Assembly: GCF_000377745.1 (NCBI RefSeq)
Contig: NZ_KB898707.1
Location: 306,482 to 370,481 of the forward strand
DNA from: Gilvimarinus chinensis DSM 19667
Lineage (GTDB): Bacteria > Pseudomonadota > Gammaproteobacteria > Pseudomonadales > Cellvibrionaceae
Length of the DNA: 64,000 bases
Direction: 5' to 3'
A model generated the notes under the pieces. That model had not been told where the DNA came from. It made no database searches and was given only the letters and a program-made list of their open reading frames with translations. Of the stretch, positions 8,767-18,724 are shown piece by piece (the stretch's first letter is position 1; the number at the start of each line of letters is the position of its first letter). A program made the translations under genes and the position numbers.

Positions 8767-9951
8767 ATGATCATCAAGCCAAAAGTTCGCGGTTTTATCT
8801 GTATTAACGCCCACCCACAGGGCTGTGCGGCTCATGTGCAAGAACAAATCGATTACACCCGTGCGCAGGGCAGCATTGAAGGTGGCCCTAAAAATGTACT
8901 GGTGATTGGCTGCTCTACCGGTTACGGACTGGCCTCGCGTATTACTGCCGCCTTTGGCAGTGGCGCCAAAACCCTGGGCTTGTGCTTTGAAAAGCCCCCC
9001 ACCGAGAAAAAAACCGCCTCGGCCGGTTACTACAACACCGCTGCATTCCACGCCGCCGCTGAAAAAGAAGGCCTGTACGCCCGCACCATTAATGGCGACG
9101 CGTTCAGCAATGAAATCAAAGCCGAGGCCATTGCTGCCATCAAAGAAGATTTGGGCAAAATTGATTTGGTGGTCTACTCGCTGGCTTCGCCCCGCCGTAC
9201 CGACCCCAACACCGGTGAAACCTATAACTCGGTGCTTAAGCCAATCGGCAAAGGCTATACCGCCAAAAACCTCAATACCGATACCCTGAAAATATCCGAT
9301 GTGACCGTCGAGCCGGCCACCCAGGAGGAAATTGATAACACTGTAAAAGTGATGGGTGGTGAAGATTGGGAAATGTGGCTGGACGCACTGGCCGAGGCCG
9401 ATGTGCTGGCCGAGGGCGCAAAGACCGTGGCCTACACCTATTTAGGTGACAAGCTAACCTGGCCCATTTACGGCCACGCTACCATCGGTAAAGCCAAAGA
9501 AGACTTAGACCGCGCCGCCGGAGCCATCGCCGAACGCCTGGCCGATAAAAAAGTACGCGCCAATGTGGCGGTCTTGAAAGCTTTGGTTACTCAGGCCAGC
9601 TCTGCCATTCCGGTCATGCCTTTGTACATGTCTATTTTGTTTAAAGTGATGAAGGAGAAGGGCACTCACGAAGGCTGTATCGAGCAGCTGCAGCGCCTGT
9701 TTGCTGAGTGTTTGTACACCGACAGCCCGCGCCTGGACGATGCCGATCGCTTCCGCGTTGACGACAAAGAGCTGGACCCGGCAACTCAGGCTGAAGTAGA
9801 AGCTATTTGGCCAGAGGTAACCGAAGAAAACCTAATGCAAATGACCGATTACAAAACCTATAACAGCGATTTCTTAAAGCTGTTTGGTTTTGGCTTTGAG
9901 GGTGTGGATTACGAAGCCGACACCACGCCGCTGGTAGAACATAACTTCTAA
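8767..9951 (+). CDS. fabV: Trans-2-enoyl-CoA/ACP reductase FabV
   Basis: Starting at [20 protein letters not shown], the conserved FabV N-terminus, the product is 394 aa, close to the family norm. It is an NADH-dependent enoyl reductase of the SDR superfamily that completes the elongation cycle of fatty-acid synthesis. Visible motifs are [16 protein letters not shown] (cofactor loop), [11 protein letters not shown], and the long active-site spacing of the YX8K type, [24 protein letters not shown] about 8 nt upstream supports this start. In-frame starts at 8632 and 8758 are less likely. FabV enzymes are intrinsically less sensitive to triclosan than FabI; no fabI is visible in the window. Confidence 0.96.
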   Translation: MIIKPKVRGFICINAHPQGCAAHVQEQIDYTRAQGSIEGGPKNVLVIGCSTGYGLASRITAAFGSGAKTLGLCFEKPPTEKKTASAGYYNTAAFHAAAEKEGLYARTINGDAFSNEIKAEAIAAIKEDLGKIDLVVYSLASPRRTDPNTGETYNSVLKPIGKGYTAKNLNTDTLKISDVTVEPATQEEIDNTVKVMGGEDWEMWLDALAEADVLAEGAKTVAYTYLGDKLTWPIYGHATIGKAKEDLDRAAGAIAERLADKKVRANVAVLKALVTQASSAIPVMPLYMSILFKVMKEKGTHEGCIEQLQRLFAECLYTDSPRLDDADRFRVDDKELDPATQAEVEAIWPEVTEENLMQMTDYKTYNSDFLKLFGFGFEGVDYEADTTPLVEHNF

Positions 9952-9957
9952 TCGGGC

Positions 9958-10854
9958 TTGGTTGTGAGGTTAGTGGGGCATTTGCGAGCGCTGCTGAGTC
10001 AGTGCTTATTTATCTTGGTAACGCTCGTTATCGGCGTGCCCCTGATAACACTGTCGCTGGTAAAGCTGCTGTTGTATCGCAGCCGCTGGCGACCAATGCT
10101 TACGCGCTGGCTGGATAAAACCGCCAGCGCGTGGATCAGCTGTAACAACTTTCATCAGCGCCTTTTGTTGCCCACAAAAATTCATGTGGATGGCCCGCTG
10201 GAGTTTGCCCGCCGGCAGTGGTTTATGCTGGTGGTAAACCATCAAAGCTGGGTGGATATTCTGGTAATTTTGCGGGTGCTGAATCGCCGTGTGCCTTACT
10301 TTAAGTTTTTTTTAAAGCAATCTCTGGCATGGATTCCTGTGTTGGGTATGGCGTTTTGGGCGCTGGATTTTCCGTTTATGCGTCGTCACAGTAAAGAGCA
10401 AGTTGCCCGTGACCCCAGACTTGCCGGTAAAGATTTAGCGACCACCCGCACACAGTGCGAACGCTACAGCAACAAACCCGTGACGATCATCAGCTACCTT
10501 GAAGGCACGCGCTTTACTCCGGAAAAACACGCGGCGCAACAGTCACCGTACAAGCATTTGCTGATTCCCAAAGCAGGGGGGCTTGCCTTTACTCTGGCGG
10601 CGATGGAAGGGCGGATTAACACGTTGTTGGATGTCACCATTTATTACCCCGGTGGGCGCCCCAGTTTTTGGCAATACTTGGGTGGAGGCGTGGACACTAT
10701 ACAAGTGGTGATTCAAGAGCGATCCATTGATGCCAGCTTGACCGGAGATTATGGCGACAGCAAATTCCGTGCTCATTTTCAAAACTGGGTAAACGGCATT
10801 TGGCAGGATAAAGACGAGTTGCTGGAGCGTTTAGAGCAGCAGTCCGCCAAATAA
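9958..10854 (+). CDS. yihG: YihG-type lysophospholipid acyltransferase
   Basis: The product is 298 aa with an N-terminal membrane segment. It carries the PlsC-family acyltransferase block NHQSWVDI (HX4D) near residue 90, FLKQSLAWIPVLGMAFWALD after it, and YLEGTRFT as the third acyltransferase motif. The sequence parallels E. coli YihG throughout, including the ending with a WQ-D-KDELLERL-like tail. It probably acylates lysophosphatidic acid or related lipids at the inner membrane. The start is uncertain: a TTG at 9958 or a GTG at 9964, both only a few nt after the fabV stop and without a clear ribosome-binding site. This suggests translation coupled to fabV. Confidence 0.88.
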   Translation: MVVRLVGHLRALLSQCLFILVTLVIGVPLITLSLVKLLLYRSRWRPMLTRWLDKTASAWISCNNFHQRLLLPTKIHVDGPLEFARRQWFMLVVNHQSWVDILVILRVLNRRVPYFKFFLKQSLAWIPVLGMAFWALDFPFMRRHSKEQVARDPRLAGKDLATTRTQCERYSNKPVTIISYLEGTRFTPEKHAAQQSPYKHLLIPKAGGLAFTLAAMEGRINTLLDVTIYYPGGRPSFWQYLGGGVDTIQVVIQERSIDASLTGDYGDSKFRAHFQNWVNGIWQDKDELLERLEQQSAK

Positions 10855-10882
10855 AAAATTGGTAGAAACAGGTTAAGACCGC

Positions 10883-11803
10883 ATGAATCGAACACACTTC
10901 TCCGCTGCATTATTGCACCCGCGCTACTGGTTATTTTGGCTGGGGGCGGGCGTGTGGTTTTTGCTGGCGCAATTGCCTTATCGCTGGCAAATGTGGCTGG
11001 CCAAAAAAGCGGCGCCACTACTGTATTTGAATAAAAAGCGCATCAATTACGGCCGTATTAATTTACAACATTGCTTTCCCGACCTCAGTGAGCAGGAGCG
11101 AGAAGTGATGTTGAAAAAAAATGCCGAGTCTATGTCGGCGGCCATGTTTGAAACGGGCATCGGCTGGTTCTGGCCCCAGTGGCGCTTGCGTAAATTGCAT
11201 CGAATTACGGGTAAAGAACATTTAGAGCAAGCGGAAAAAGACGGTGTGGGCGTGTTGCTGCTTACCACCCATTTCAGCACGCTGGATATCGGCAGTGCCT
11301 TTTTGGGCTGCAACACCGAGTTTGACGGTTTGTATCGCCCCCATAGCAACGCGGTTTACGATTATTTGCAGCGCAAGGGACGCGAGTCTTACTGCAAAAG
11401 CGGAATTGCCATTCCGCGCGACAGTGTGCGAACCATGATCGCCCACCTACGCCGTGGCCGCGCCGTGTGGTATGCACCCGACCGCGATCTGGGCCCTAAA
11501 AACAGTGTGTTTGTGGACTTTTTTGGCGTGCCTACGGCCATGATTACCGCCACCAGCAAAATCGTCCAACTGGGCAAAGCCCGGGTGATTCCCTTCACCC
11601 AATTTCGTCGCGATGATGGTTCTGGTTACGATTTGGTGATTCACCCGCCGTTCGAAGATTTTCCCAGTGGCGATGAGGTTGCTGATACCCAGCGTATTGC
11701 CGCGTTTATGGAAGGGGAGATTGCCAAAGCGCCCGAGCAATACTTTTGGGCGCAGCAGCGCTTTAAAACCCGCCCCGAGGGCGAAGACAGCTTTTACGAA
11801 TAA
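10883..11803 (+). CDS. lpxL: Lipid A acyltransferase (LpxL/HtrB family)
   Basis: The product of 306 aa has one N-terminal membrane segment followed by the lysophospholipid acyltransferase domain. The catalytic HX4D motif is HFSTLD near residue 133, and later blocks include GLYRPHSNAVYDYLQRKGRE and WYAPDRDLGP, typical of LpxL/LpxM. It should transfer a secondary acyl chain to Kdo2-lipid IVA on the cytosolic face of the inner membrane. LpxL versus LpxM/LpxP cannot be settled by eye; the GMCF-like glycine motif is not diagnostic here. It lies 28 nt behind the yihG-like gene, making a fabV-yihG-lpxL lipid cluster. Confidence 0.9.
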   Translation: MNRTHFSAALLHPRYWLFWLGAGVWFLLAQLPYRWQMWLAKKAAPLLYLNKKRINYGRINLQHCFPDLSEQEREVMLKKNAESMSAAMFETGIGWFWPQWRLRKLHRITGKEHLEQAEKDGVGVLLLTTHFSTLDIGSAFLGCNTEFDGLYRPHSNAVYDYLQRKGRESYCKSGIAIPRDSVRTMIAHLRRGRAVWYAPDRDLGPKNSVFVDFFGVPTAMITATSKIVQLGKARVIPFTQFRRDDGSGYDLVIHPPFEDFPSGDEVADTQRIAAFMEGEIAKAPEQYFWAQQRFKTRPEGEDSFYE

Positions 11804-11826
11804 CGCGTAAAAAGCTAAGCGCCCGG

Positions 11827-12222
11827 TCAAGCATCGGGCCGACTCCAAAGATACGCTGTCACGGCGATAAAAATAGCTGCGCAGCTTGCCATCACCCAGG
11901 GCGGGATGCCTGCCACTCCCATTATCACCAGGCTCATTATCAGCAGCAGTGGCGTCAGTCGTTTGGCGTAGCGCGGTACAGCTTTGCGCTCGTGCCAGGC
12001 GCTCAGCAGGGGGCCAAATCGCGGGTGACTGTAAAGCCAGTTGTGCAGTTTGGGTGAGCCTTTGGATGCGGCCCAGGCGGCTACCAGTAAAAACGGCACC
12101 GTCGGCATGACAGGGAAAAACACACCAATCATTCCCAGTAACACACACAACCAGGCAAGAATCAGCCAGGGCAGGCGCAGTATGAGCGCCGGAGCGGGTT
12201 TGGCCTGAGGTTTATTAGGCAT
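11827..12222 (-). CDS. DUF454 (YbaN-family) inner-membrane protein
   Basis: The product of 131 aa contains an early hydrophobic block with GVFFPVMPTVPFLLVAAW, the DUF454 hallmark (LPxTPF-like), then WLYSHPRFGPLLSAWHE and RLTPLLLIMSL. Three to four transmembrane segments are predicted by eye. The function of YbaN proteins is not firmly established. The gene converges with lpxL and is 18 nt downstream of the QueD-like gene on the same strand, so the two may be co-transcribed. Confidence 0.85.
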   Translation of the reverse strand: MPNKPQAKPAPALILRLPWLILAWLCVLLGMIGVFFPVMPTVPFLLVAAWAASKGSPKLHNWLYSHPRFGPLLSAWHERKAVPRYAKRLTPLLLIMSLVIMGVAGIPPWVMASCAAIFIAVTAYLWSRPDA

Positions 12223-12240
12223 GGGCGTAGTGGGCTGTGG

Positions 12241-13089
12241 TTAACGGTAGGCTTCGGCGCCTTTGTTAATGCCTTCGTAAGCGCGAATGCGCAATTGGCT
12301 GTTAGGGTGCAGGCGCGCCGTTTCGGCGGCAATATGTTCGGCCAAGCATTCAACGGTGGTGTCGGTGTCTATGAGGTAGCAATGGCTGTGGGGAATACGC
12401 AGAGTGAATTGCCCCTGCGGCGCTTGATAGGAAAAATCCAGGTAGTCCACACCCTCAATGGTAAGGGCCTGGTGGATGTCCTCACGGGTGCCGATGTAAA
12501 TATCACGCCACAGTTCGGCCCAGTGCTTTTCAAGGTTGGGGGCTTTTGCGCCATCCTGCCAAATATCAATACGCGAGCGATGGCCGTGCGCAATGCGCTG
12601 GCAATTGCCATCGTGCTTTTTCAAGCCGTGACTGTAATGGTAAAAAGCGCCGTCGATGCTCTCGGTAGAAAAGCTCAGCTCCAGCTTGTCGAGCTTTTGC
12701 GCAAAGGCGGTTTCTAACTGAGCTTCGCACCAGCGGGCGATGGACTCGGCGCTGAGCGTTTCGGCATCAACCAGGGCAATGGCCTGACGCGGACATTCAA
12801 GGCTGATCTGCTCGCCGTTAGTGAGTGTCCAGATGAGGGCGATTCGATCACCATTTTCCTGAACGCTGATATTGCTGGCGTGTGCTGGAACCGCTAAGCG
12901 ATGATCCAGCTCGGTGTCCAGCCAGTTGCGCACGACTTTTTTCACCCGGCCAAAATCGCACACCATGCTCTGCTCGTTTAAGTCGCCGTGCAGGCGAATA
13001 TTGGCAAGCCAAGTCTCGCCTACAATCCCGCGGGTAGGGTCAAGGTAACTGAAGTCCACGTTGGTGAGGTTGTCGACGAATAACAGCAT
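12241..13089 (-). CDS. Long 6-carboxy-tetrahydropterin synthase-like protein (QueD/PTPS family, two-domain)
   Basis: The product of 282 aa is about twice the length of typical QueD (~120-140 aa) and seems to carry two PTPS-like halves. The N-terminal half has RLHGDLNEQSMVCDFGRVKK and TELDHRLAVPA, matching the conserved VCDFxxLK and LDHxxLN segments. The C-terminal half has CQRIAHGHRSRIDIW, with a zinc-binding-like HGH. PTPS-family enzymes act in queuosine, folate or biopterin chemistry. Duplicated versions of unclear substrate occur in gammaproteobacteria, so a queuosine role is an inference. No other queuosine genes are nearby. Confidence 0.75.
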   Translation of the reverse strand: MLLFVDNLTNVDFSYLDPTRGIVGETWLANIRLHGDLNEQSMVCDFGRVKKVVRNWLDTELDHRLAVPAHASNISVQENGDRIALIWTLTNGEQISLECPRQAIALVDAETLSAESIARWCEAQLETAFAQKLDKLELSFSTESIDGAFYHYSHGLKKHDGNCQRIAHGHRSRIDIWQDGAKAPNLEKHWAELWRDIYIGTREDIHQALTIEGVDYLDFSYQAPQGQFTLRIPHSHCYLIDTDTTVECLAEHIAAETARLHPNSQLRIRAYEGINKGAEAYR

Positions 13090-13198
13090 AGTGAAGCCAG
13101 GGAGTTGAGAAGGCCGCTATGGTACCAGCAAAGCGTAAAATTCTCAGCCGCATACTTCTCAGCTGCATATAATGTTGGCTGAAAAAAGAGTGTTGGCT

Positions 13199-13227
13199 GA
13201 AAAAAAGCCGGCGGCGGTGGCCGCCGA
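13199..13227 (-). terminator. Intrinsic terminator of tpx
   Basis: On the minus strand the stem CGGCGGC/GCCGCCG (13209-13215 and 13220-13226, 4-nt loop) is followed by six T residues (13201-13206 on the plus strand read AAAAAA). It starts 10 nt past the tpx stop. Confidence 0.9.
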
Positions 13228-13235
13228 CGAAGGGG

Positions 13236-13733
13236 TTAAGCGAGTGCTTTGAGCGCCGAATCGTAATCTGGCTCGTCGGCTACCTCTGAGACCAGCTGGC
13301 TGTAGCTAACCTGGCCGTCCTCGTTAATCACGACCACGGCGCGGGCTGTCACACCGGCAAGTGGTCCGTCTACCAGCTTAACGCCGTATTGCTCGGCGAA
13401 GTCTGAGCGGAAAGCCGAGCCAGTTACGACGTTATCCAAACCTTCGGCGCCGCAGAAACGGGCCTGAGCAAAGGGCAGGTCGTGCGATACGCACACCACA
13501 GTGGTGTTGTTTAGGCTGCTGGCTTTTTCGTTAAACGTGCGTACAGACTGCGCGCAGGTGGGGGTGTCGACGCTTGGGAAAATATTCAGCACCACTTTCT
13601 GGCCTTTTAGGTCACTCAGGTTTAGCTCGCTCAGGTCGGCTTTTACCAGGGTAAAGGCGGGAGCGTTTTGACCTTGTGCAGGCAGGTCGCCGTTGGTGTT
13701 GATAGGATTGCCTTTCAGGGTAACCGTGGCCAT
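13236..13733 (-). CDS. tpx: Thiol peroxidase Tpx
   Basis: The product of 165 aa is an atypical 2-Cys peroxiredoxin. The peroxidatic cysteine is in [10 protein letters not shown] (Cys60) and the resolving cysteine in RFCGAEGLD (Cys94), matching the spacing of E. coli Tpx. The N-terminus [18 protein letters not shown] is typical. The ATG at 13731-13733 is preferred over one four codons upstream because GGAGAAC sits at the right distance. It reduces lipid and other peroxides using thioredoxin, in the cytoplasm or periplasm depending on species; no signal peptide is seen here. It is divergent from the AbgT transporter. Confidence 0.96.
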   Translation of the reverse strand: MATVTLKGNPINTNGDLPAQGQNAPAFTLVKADLSELNLSDLKGQKVVLNIFPSVDTPTCAQSVRTFNEKASSLNNTTVVCVSHDLPFAQARFCGAEGLDNVVTGSAFRSDFAEQYGVKLVDGPLAGVTARAVVVINEDGQVSYSQLVSEVADEPDYDSALKALA

Positions 13734-13827
13734 AGTGTTCTCCATTGCATTGTGTGATTGGGTTTAACGTGTCTACACAAACCCATGTGGTGGCGTTAAT
13801 GTTGAAATCAAGTACGGATAAAAAATA

Positions 13828-15312
13828 ATGGCCTCGGCGGATGAAAATAATTTTTGGGTGCGGCGCTTGGGCGCTTTGGAGCGACTGGGTAATCGCCTGC
13901 CCGAACCGGTTGTGTTGTTTATTTGGCTGGCGGTTTTGGTGGCGCTGGCCTCGGCCGTTGCCGATGGTTTGGGCTGGCAAGTTACCATCCCCGGTGGTGG
14001 CCAGACGCTGGCTGCCAAAAGTTTGCTCTCAGCCGAGGGCGTTCAGTGGGCGCTGACCCATGCGGCCAGCAACTTTACCGGCTTTGCGCCTGTTGGAGCG
14101 GTGTTGGTGACCATGCTGGGACTGGGTGTGGCAGAGCGCTCGGGGTTGTTACAGGCTTTGCTCTTGCGCGTGGTGATGGCGGTGCGCGAGCGCTACTTAA
14201 GTTTTGCCGTGGTGTTGGCAGGTATTTTGTCTAATATCGCTTTTGATGTGGGTTACGTGTTGCTGATTCCCCTGGCCGGGTTGTTATTTCAGGCGGCAGG
14301 GCGCGCGCCTTTGGCCGGTATTGCCGCGTGCTTTGCCGGTGTGTCCGCCGGTTACAGCGCTAATTTTTTACTCGGGCCGGCGGACATTATTTTGGCGGGG
14401 CTGACCACCGAGGCCGTTCAGCTGATAGAGCCTGAAGCCGAGGTGAGCGTTGCGGCCAATTATTACTTTACCGCGGCCTCGACCCTTGTATTGGCGCTGG
14501 TGGGAATGTGGGTAACCGAGCGTATTGTCGGGCCTTATTTGTCGCGGGCGAGTCATGACGGGGGGCAGGAGACCACTGAGGCCCCGGTAATGCCTCACGC
14601 TCAGGGGTTGCGTTGGGTGCTCGCTTATACCATCGGCTTTGCCGTGTTGATTCTCGCCTTGACGTTTTCGCCCTGGGCGGTATTGGCAACCGATACTGGC
14701 TTTGCCTTACAGGCACTGGTGCCGTTAATTGCGTTATATTCCGCAGGGGCGGGTTTTGTTTACGGCAAAGTCAGCGGTCGGTTTAACCGCCCGGGCGAAG
14801 CCACTCGCGGTATGGAGCAGGCCATGGTGTCCTTGGCGGGCTATCTGGTGCTGATGTTTTTTGCCGCTCAGGCGGTGGCCTGGTTTGGCTGGAGTGGCCT
14901 GGGGCAGTTGTTGGCGGCCAGTGGTGCCAATGTGCTGGCGGGCTTTGAGGGGCAGGTAGTGTTATTGCTGCTGCTCTTTATCGTGATCAGTGCGCTGATC
15001 AATTTATTTGTGGGCAGCGCCTCGGCGAAATGGGGGCTGCTGGCGCCGGTGTTTGTGCCCATGTTGCTTCTGTTGGGGGTGGCGCCGGAGCAAACGCAAA
15101 TGGCCTACCGCATCGGCGACAGCGTCACTAACATTATTACCCCTTTGATGCCTTACTTTGCGGTGGTGCTGGCATTCGCCGCCCGCTATCAGCCCAAGGT
15201 TGGTGTGGGCACCTTAATCGCAATGATGCTGCCGTACTCGCTGGCATTTTTACTGGTGTGGACCGCGATGTTTGCGCTCTGGCTATCGCTCGGTTTACCA
15301 CTGGGGTTTTAA
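13828..15312 (+). CDS. AbgT-family transporter
   Basis: The product of 494 aa has about 11-13 transmembrane segments and the AbgT family arrangement. It opens with ALERLGNRLPEPVVLFIWLA, has conserved hairpin regions such as GYSANFLLGPADIILAGLT and SALINLFVGSASAKWGLLAP, and ends with GDSVTNIITPLMPYF. Characterised members take up p-aminobenzoyl-glutamate (AbgT) or export antimetabolites (MtrF, YdaH). Without an abgAB pair next to it, export is at least as likely as uptake. It starts about 95 bp from divergent tpx. Confidence 0.92.
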   Translation: MASADENNFWVRRLGALERLGNRLPEPVVLFIWLAVLVALASAVADGLGWQVTIPGGGQTLAAKSLLSAEGVQWALTHAASNFTGFAPVGAVLVTMLGLGVAERSGLLQALLLRVVMAVRERYLSFAVVLAGILSNIAFDVGYVLLIPLAGLLFQAAGRAPLAGIAACFAGVSAGYSANFLLGPADIILAGLTTEAVQLIEPEAEVSVAANYYFTAASTLVLALVGMWVTERIVGPYLSRASHDGGQETTEAPVMPHAQGLRWVLAYTIGFAVLILALTFSPWAVLATDTGFALQALVPLIALYSAGAGFVYGKVSGRFNRPGEATRGMEQAMVSLAGYLVLMFFAAQAVAWFGWSGLGQLLAASGANVLAGFEGQVVLLLLLFIVISALINLFVGSASAKWGLLAPVFVPMLLLLGVAPEQTQMAYRIGDSVTNIITPLMPYFAVVLAFAARYQPKVGVGTLIAMMLPYSLAFLLVWTAMFALWLSLGLPLGF

Positions 15313-15395
15313 ACGGCATGGTTTTTCGCCCTTGCAAAGCGGGGGCAACTTGCGGATAATGCGCGGCCTCAGCAGACAGCGTCTGTTGCTGTAAT

Positions 15396-15505
<110 letters not shown>

Positions 15506-15607
15506 TCCAATTTCTCCCTCTGTACTTTCATCCTTTTCTGCCCGTGTTTATTTGCCGCCGGTAAAGCTATAATCCGTGCTTTTACCCGCAATAACATTGA
15601 GGAAGGC

Positions 15608-17761
15608 ATGAGCTATCAGGTTCTGGCACGCAAGTGGCGCCCCCGTACGTTTCGCGATTTAGTGGGGCAAGAGCATGTGCTAAGGGCTCTGGTAAATGCG
15701 CTGGATCACGACCGTCTGCACCACGCCTATCTGTTTACCGGCACCCGAGGTGTGGGTAAAACCACCATTGCCCGTATTCTTGCCAAATGTTTGAACTGCG
15801 AAGTGGGGGTCAGCTCTACACCCTGCGGCCAGTGCGCCGCCTGTGTGGAGATTGCCGAAAACCGCTTTGTGGATTTGATTGAGGTGGACGCCGCCAGTCG
15901 CACCAAGGTGGAAGACACCCGCGAACTGCTGGAGAACGTGCAGTACGCGCCGACTCGTGGCCGCTATAAAGTGTACCTGATCGATGAGGTGCACATGCTT
16001 TCCACTCACTCTTTTAACGCCCTGTTAAAAACCCTGGAAGAGCCACCGCCGCACGTTAAGTTTTTGCTCGCCACTACCGACCCCCAGCGTTTACCGGTGA
16101 CGATTCTTTCCCGCTGTTTGCAGTTTAATTTAAAGAACATGACGCCGGAGCTGATTACCGGGCACCTGCAGCATGTGCTGGAAACCGAGGTGGTGCCCTT
16201 TGAAGAGAGCGCTCTGTGGCAATTAGGCCGCGCGGCCGATGGCAGTATGCGCGATGCCCTGAGCCTGACCGACCAGGCCATTGCCTTTGGTTCGGGCAAA
16301 GTGGTTGAAGCCGAAGTGCGCGCTATGCTCGGCACCATTGATCGCAGCGCGGTGTACGATATTTTGCGTGCTCTGGTGGCGGGCGACGGCAAAGCCGTCC
16401 TGGATGCCGTGGCGCAAATGGCTGAGCATGCGCCAGACTTTGGCGCTGCGCTGGCCGATTTACTGTCTATACTGCACCGCATTGCTATCGCTCAGGCGCT
16501 GCCCGAGGCGGTAGATAACAGTCAGGGTGACCGCGAGCAAGTGTTAAAGCTCGCCACTGAATTACCACCGGAAGACGTGCAACTGTTCTATCAAACGGGT
16601 CTGTTGGGGCGGCGCGATTTACCTTTGGCTCCCGAACCTCGCGCGGGCTTGGAAATGGTGCTGTTGCGGATGCTGGCTTTCCGGCCACAAGGGGTGACGG
16701 ATATTCCCACTCGCCGTTTGCCCGGCGCGCCAGAGCAGCAACCGGTAAGTCCACCAAGTGCCACGGCGCAGCCTGTGCCACAAACTTTGGCAACGCCACC
16801 TGTACAGGCTCAAGCCGAGCCGTCATCGTCGGCCCCGGCGGCTCCAGTCGAGCAGTCACAAACCCAACAGCAGCCAGTTACTGCGACATCTGAACCACAG
16901 ACAGCGAGTCAGGCTCCGACTGATACTCCATCAACACAAGCGTCTTCTGAGTCGGTAGCACCCGAGGTCAGCCAGCAAGCGGCCGCGGTTGCCGAGGCGC
17001 CGCATGAGGCTGCACCTAACCCTGTGCCAAGCCCTGTTCCCAACACGGAGCCCCAGCAAGCTCCGGTTGCCCACCAGCCGCCACCGTTTGCTGATGAGCC
17101 GCCCCCGTGGGATGAAGCACCGGATAACCTGCCCGAGCAGGATTATCCAGAAGCAGCGGTGCCCGGCACTCAAGGACAGCCACAACCACAGTCTCAGGCG
17201 CCGAGCCCGATGGCGGCAGTAGAGCGGGTGTTGCAAGACACGGCGCCGCCAGTGCAGCCGCCGGAAACGGCGCAAACTTCAGGGCCTGCTGAACATGCTC
17301 AGCAAACCGCGCCATCCCCAGCTGCGCCGGCGCCAAAGCCCCAGGCACCTATCGAAAAAGTCACCCTAGAGGAGACGGCGCCCCACAGCTGGCCGCAAAT
17401 CTTTCTCGGCTTGGATGTGGGTGGGGTTACCAAAAACATTGCCGCCAACTGTGAGTTAATTGGCAGGCAAGGCAACCAACTGCATTTTATTCTGGATGAA
17501 AACAACAGCAGTTTATTTGGCGATGGCCAGCAGCAGCGTTTGGCAGACACCTTAACCGACTATTACGGTGAGCCGGTCAAGGTGATGATTCAACCGGGAG
17601 CAGTGAATACCGAAACTCCCGCGCAGATCGCCGCCCGTAAACGCAGCGAGCGCTTGGCCGAAGCGGTTGAAGCGGTTAAGTCTGACCCCATAGTGCAGCA
17701 ACTGGTAGAACATTTTGCCGCCGAGCTAAACCTGGAATCGGTACAGCCGGTAGACCCCTAA
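15608..17761 (+). CDS. dnaX: DNA polymerase III subunit tau (DnaX)
   Basis: From MSYQVLARKWRPRTFRDLVG the product is 717 aa, longer than E. coli tau (643). The AAA+ clamp-loader module has Walker A GTRGVGKTT, a zinc-binding Cys set (CLNCEVGVSSTPCGQC..C), DEVHMLS for Walker B and the SRC arginine finger in LSRCLQF. A Pro/Gln/Ala-rich linker of about 250 residues precedes the C-terminal domain that contacts DnaB and the alpha subunit. I looked for the A-AAA-AAG slippery heptamer that makes gamma in E. coli and did not find it; the longest A runs in the linker are five. The start is set by GAGGAAGG upstream; the frame is open back to 15476, inside the SRP RNA. Confidence 0.97.
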   Translation: MSYQVLARKWRPRTFRDLVGQEHVLRALVNALDHDRLHHAYLFTGTRGVGKTTIARILAKCLNCEVGVSSTPCGQCAACVEIAENRFVDLIEVDAASRTKVEDTRELLENVQYAPTRGRYKVYLIDEVHMLSTHSFNALLKTLEEPPPHVKFLLATTDPQRLPVTILSRCLQFNLKNMTPELITGHLQHVLETEVVPFEESALWQLGRAADGSMRDALSLTDQAIAFGSGKVVEAEVRAMLGTIDRSAVYDILRALVAGDGKAVLDAVAQMAEHAPDFGAALADLLSILHRIAIAQALPEAVDNSQGDREQVLKLATELPPEDVQLFYQTGLLGRRDLPLAPEPRAGLEMVLLRMLAFRPQGVTDIPTRRLPGAPEQQPVSPPSATAQPVPQTLATPPVQAQAEPSSSAPAAPVEQSQTQQQPVTATSEPQTASQAPTDTPSTQASSESVAPEVSQQAAAVAEAPHEAAPNPVPSPVPNTEPQQAPVAHQPPPFADEPPPWDEAPDNLPEQDYPEAAVPGTQGQPQPQSQAPSPMAAVERVLQDTAPPVQPPETAQTSGPAEHAQQTAPSPAAPAPKPQAPIEKVTLEETAPHSWPQIFLGLDVGGVTKNIAANCELIGRQGNQLHFILDENNSSLFGDGQQQRLADTLTDYYGEPVKVMIQPGAVNTETPAQIAARKRSERLAEAVEAVKSDPIVQQLVEHFAAELNLESVQPVDP

Positions 17762-17781
17762 CAGATTAAAGAGGTAACACC

Positions 17782-18105
17782 ATGATGAAAGGCATGGGCG
17801 ATATCATGAAGCAAGCGCAAGAGATGCAAGAGCGCATGCAAAAAATGCAGGAAGAGCTGGCCAATGCCGAGGTAGAAGGGCAGGCCGGTGCGGGCATGGT
17901 CAAAGTGATTATGACCGGCCGTCACGACGTTAAAAGCGTCAGTATCGACGACAGCCTGATGGGCGAAGACAAAGAAATGCTGGAAGATTTACTCGCCGCC
18001 GCGGTGAACGACGCCGTGCGCCGCGTTGAGACCAGCAGCAAAGAAAAAATGTCTGAAATGACCGCCGGTATGGGCATGCCCCCCGGTTTTAAAATGCCGT
18101 TTTAA
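17782..18105 (+). CDS. ybaB: YbaB/EbfC nucleoid-associated protein
   Basis: The product of 107 aa begins [20 protein letters not shown], the long amphipathic helix of YbaB. It continues with [20 protein letters not shown] and [15 protein letters not shown], the conserved core of this DNA-binding dimer. It sits between dnaX and recR, 20 nt after dnaX and 17 nt before recR, the standard operon order. A second in-frame ATG two codons in could also serve as start. Confidence 0.96.
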   Translation: MMKGMGDIMKQAQEMQERMQKMQEELANAEVEGQAGAGMVKVIMTGRHDVKSVSIDDSLMGEDKEMLEDLLAAAVNDAVRRVETSSKEKMSEMTAGMGMPPGFKMPF

Positions 18106-18122
18106 GTCGGGCAGCCGCTTCT

Positions 18123-18716
18123 ATGTTCAGCCCGTTAATTGATGAGCTAATGCAAGCGTTGCGCTGCCTGCCGGGTGTGGGGCCAAAATCGGCTCAGCGC
18201 ATGGCCATGCAGCTGCTGGAGCACGACCGCGCCGGTGCAACCCGCCTTGCCGATTGCCTGAACCGCGCGGTAGAGGGGGTGGCCCGCTGTCGGCGCTGTC
18301 GCACCCTCACCGAACAGGAGCTGTGCGGCGTATGCAGCAATGAGCGCCGCGATAACACGCTGCTGTGTGTAGTAGAAACCCCGGCGGATGTGCTGGCCAT
18401 CGAGCAAGCGGGCAGTTACCAGGGTAAGTACTTCGTGCTCTTGGGGCATTTGTCGCCGATTGACGGCGTTGGGCCTGAAGACATTGGTATTGATCAGCTA
18501 ATAACGTTGCTGGATGCCGAACCCATTAGCGAGATTATTCTCGCCACCAACCCCACCGTTGAAGGGGAGGCCACGGCCTATTACATCAGCGAGCGCGCTC
18601 GCCGCGCCGGAGTGACTGTGTCGCGTATCGCCCACGGTGTGCCTCTGGGTGGCGAGCTTGAATACATTGACGGTGGCACTCTGGCTCACGCCTTCTCCAG
18701 CCGCCGCGCGCTATAA
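18123..18716 (+). CDS. recR: Recombination mediator protein RecR
   Basis: The product of 197 aa has the RecR helix-hairpin-helix ([17 protein letters not shown]), a four-Cys zinc finger ([16 protein letters not shown]) and a Toprim domain starting [16 protein letters not shown] with [14 protein letters not shown]. It works with RecF/RecO to load RecA on gapped DNA. It follows ybaB in the dnaX operon and is 8 nt before rnd. Confidence 0.97.
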   Translation: MFSPLIDELMQALRCLPGVGPKSAQRMAMQLLEHDRAGATRLADCLNRAVEGVARCRRCRTLTEQELCGVCSNERRDNTLLCVVETPADVLAIEQAGSYQGKYFVLLGHLSPIDGVGPEDIGIDQLITLLDAEPISEIILATNPTVEGEATAYYISERARRAGVTVSRIAHGVPLGGELEYIDGGTLAHAFSSRRAL

Positions 18717-18724
18717 GCGAGCCT

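Noticed and set aside
17355-17368. Possible dnaX slippery site at a run of five A (GAAAAAG).
   Set aside because: The heptamer needs six A followed by G in the right frame, and this run is close to the C-terminal domain, not at the gamma end.
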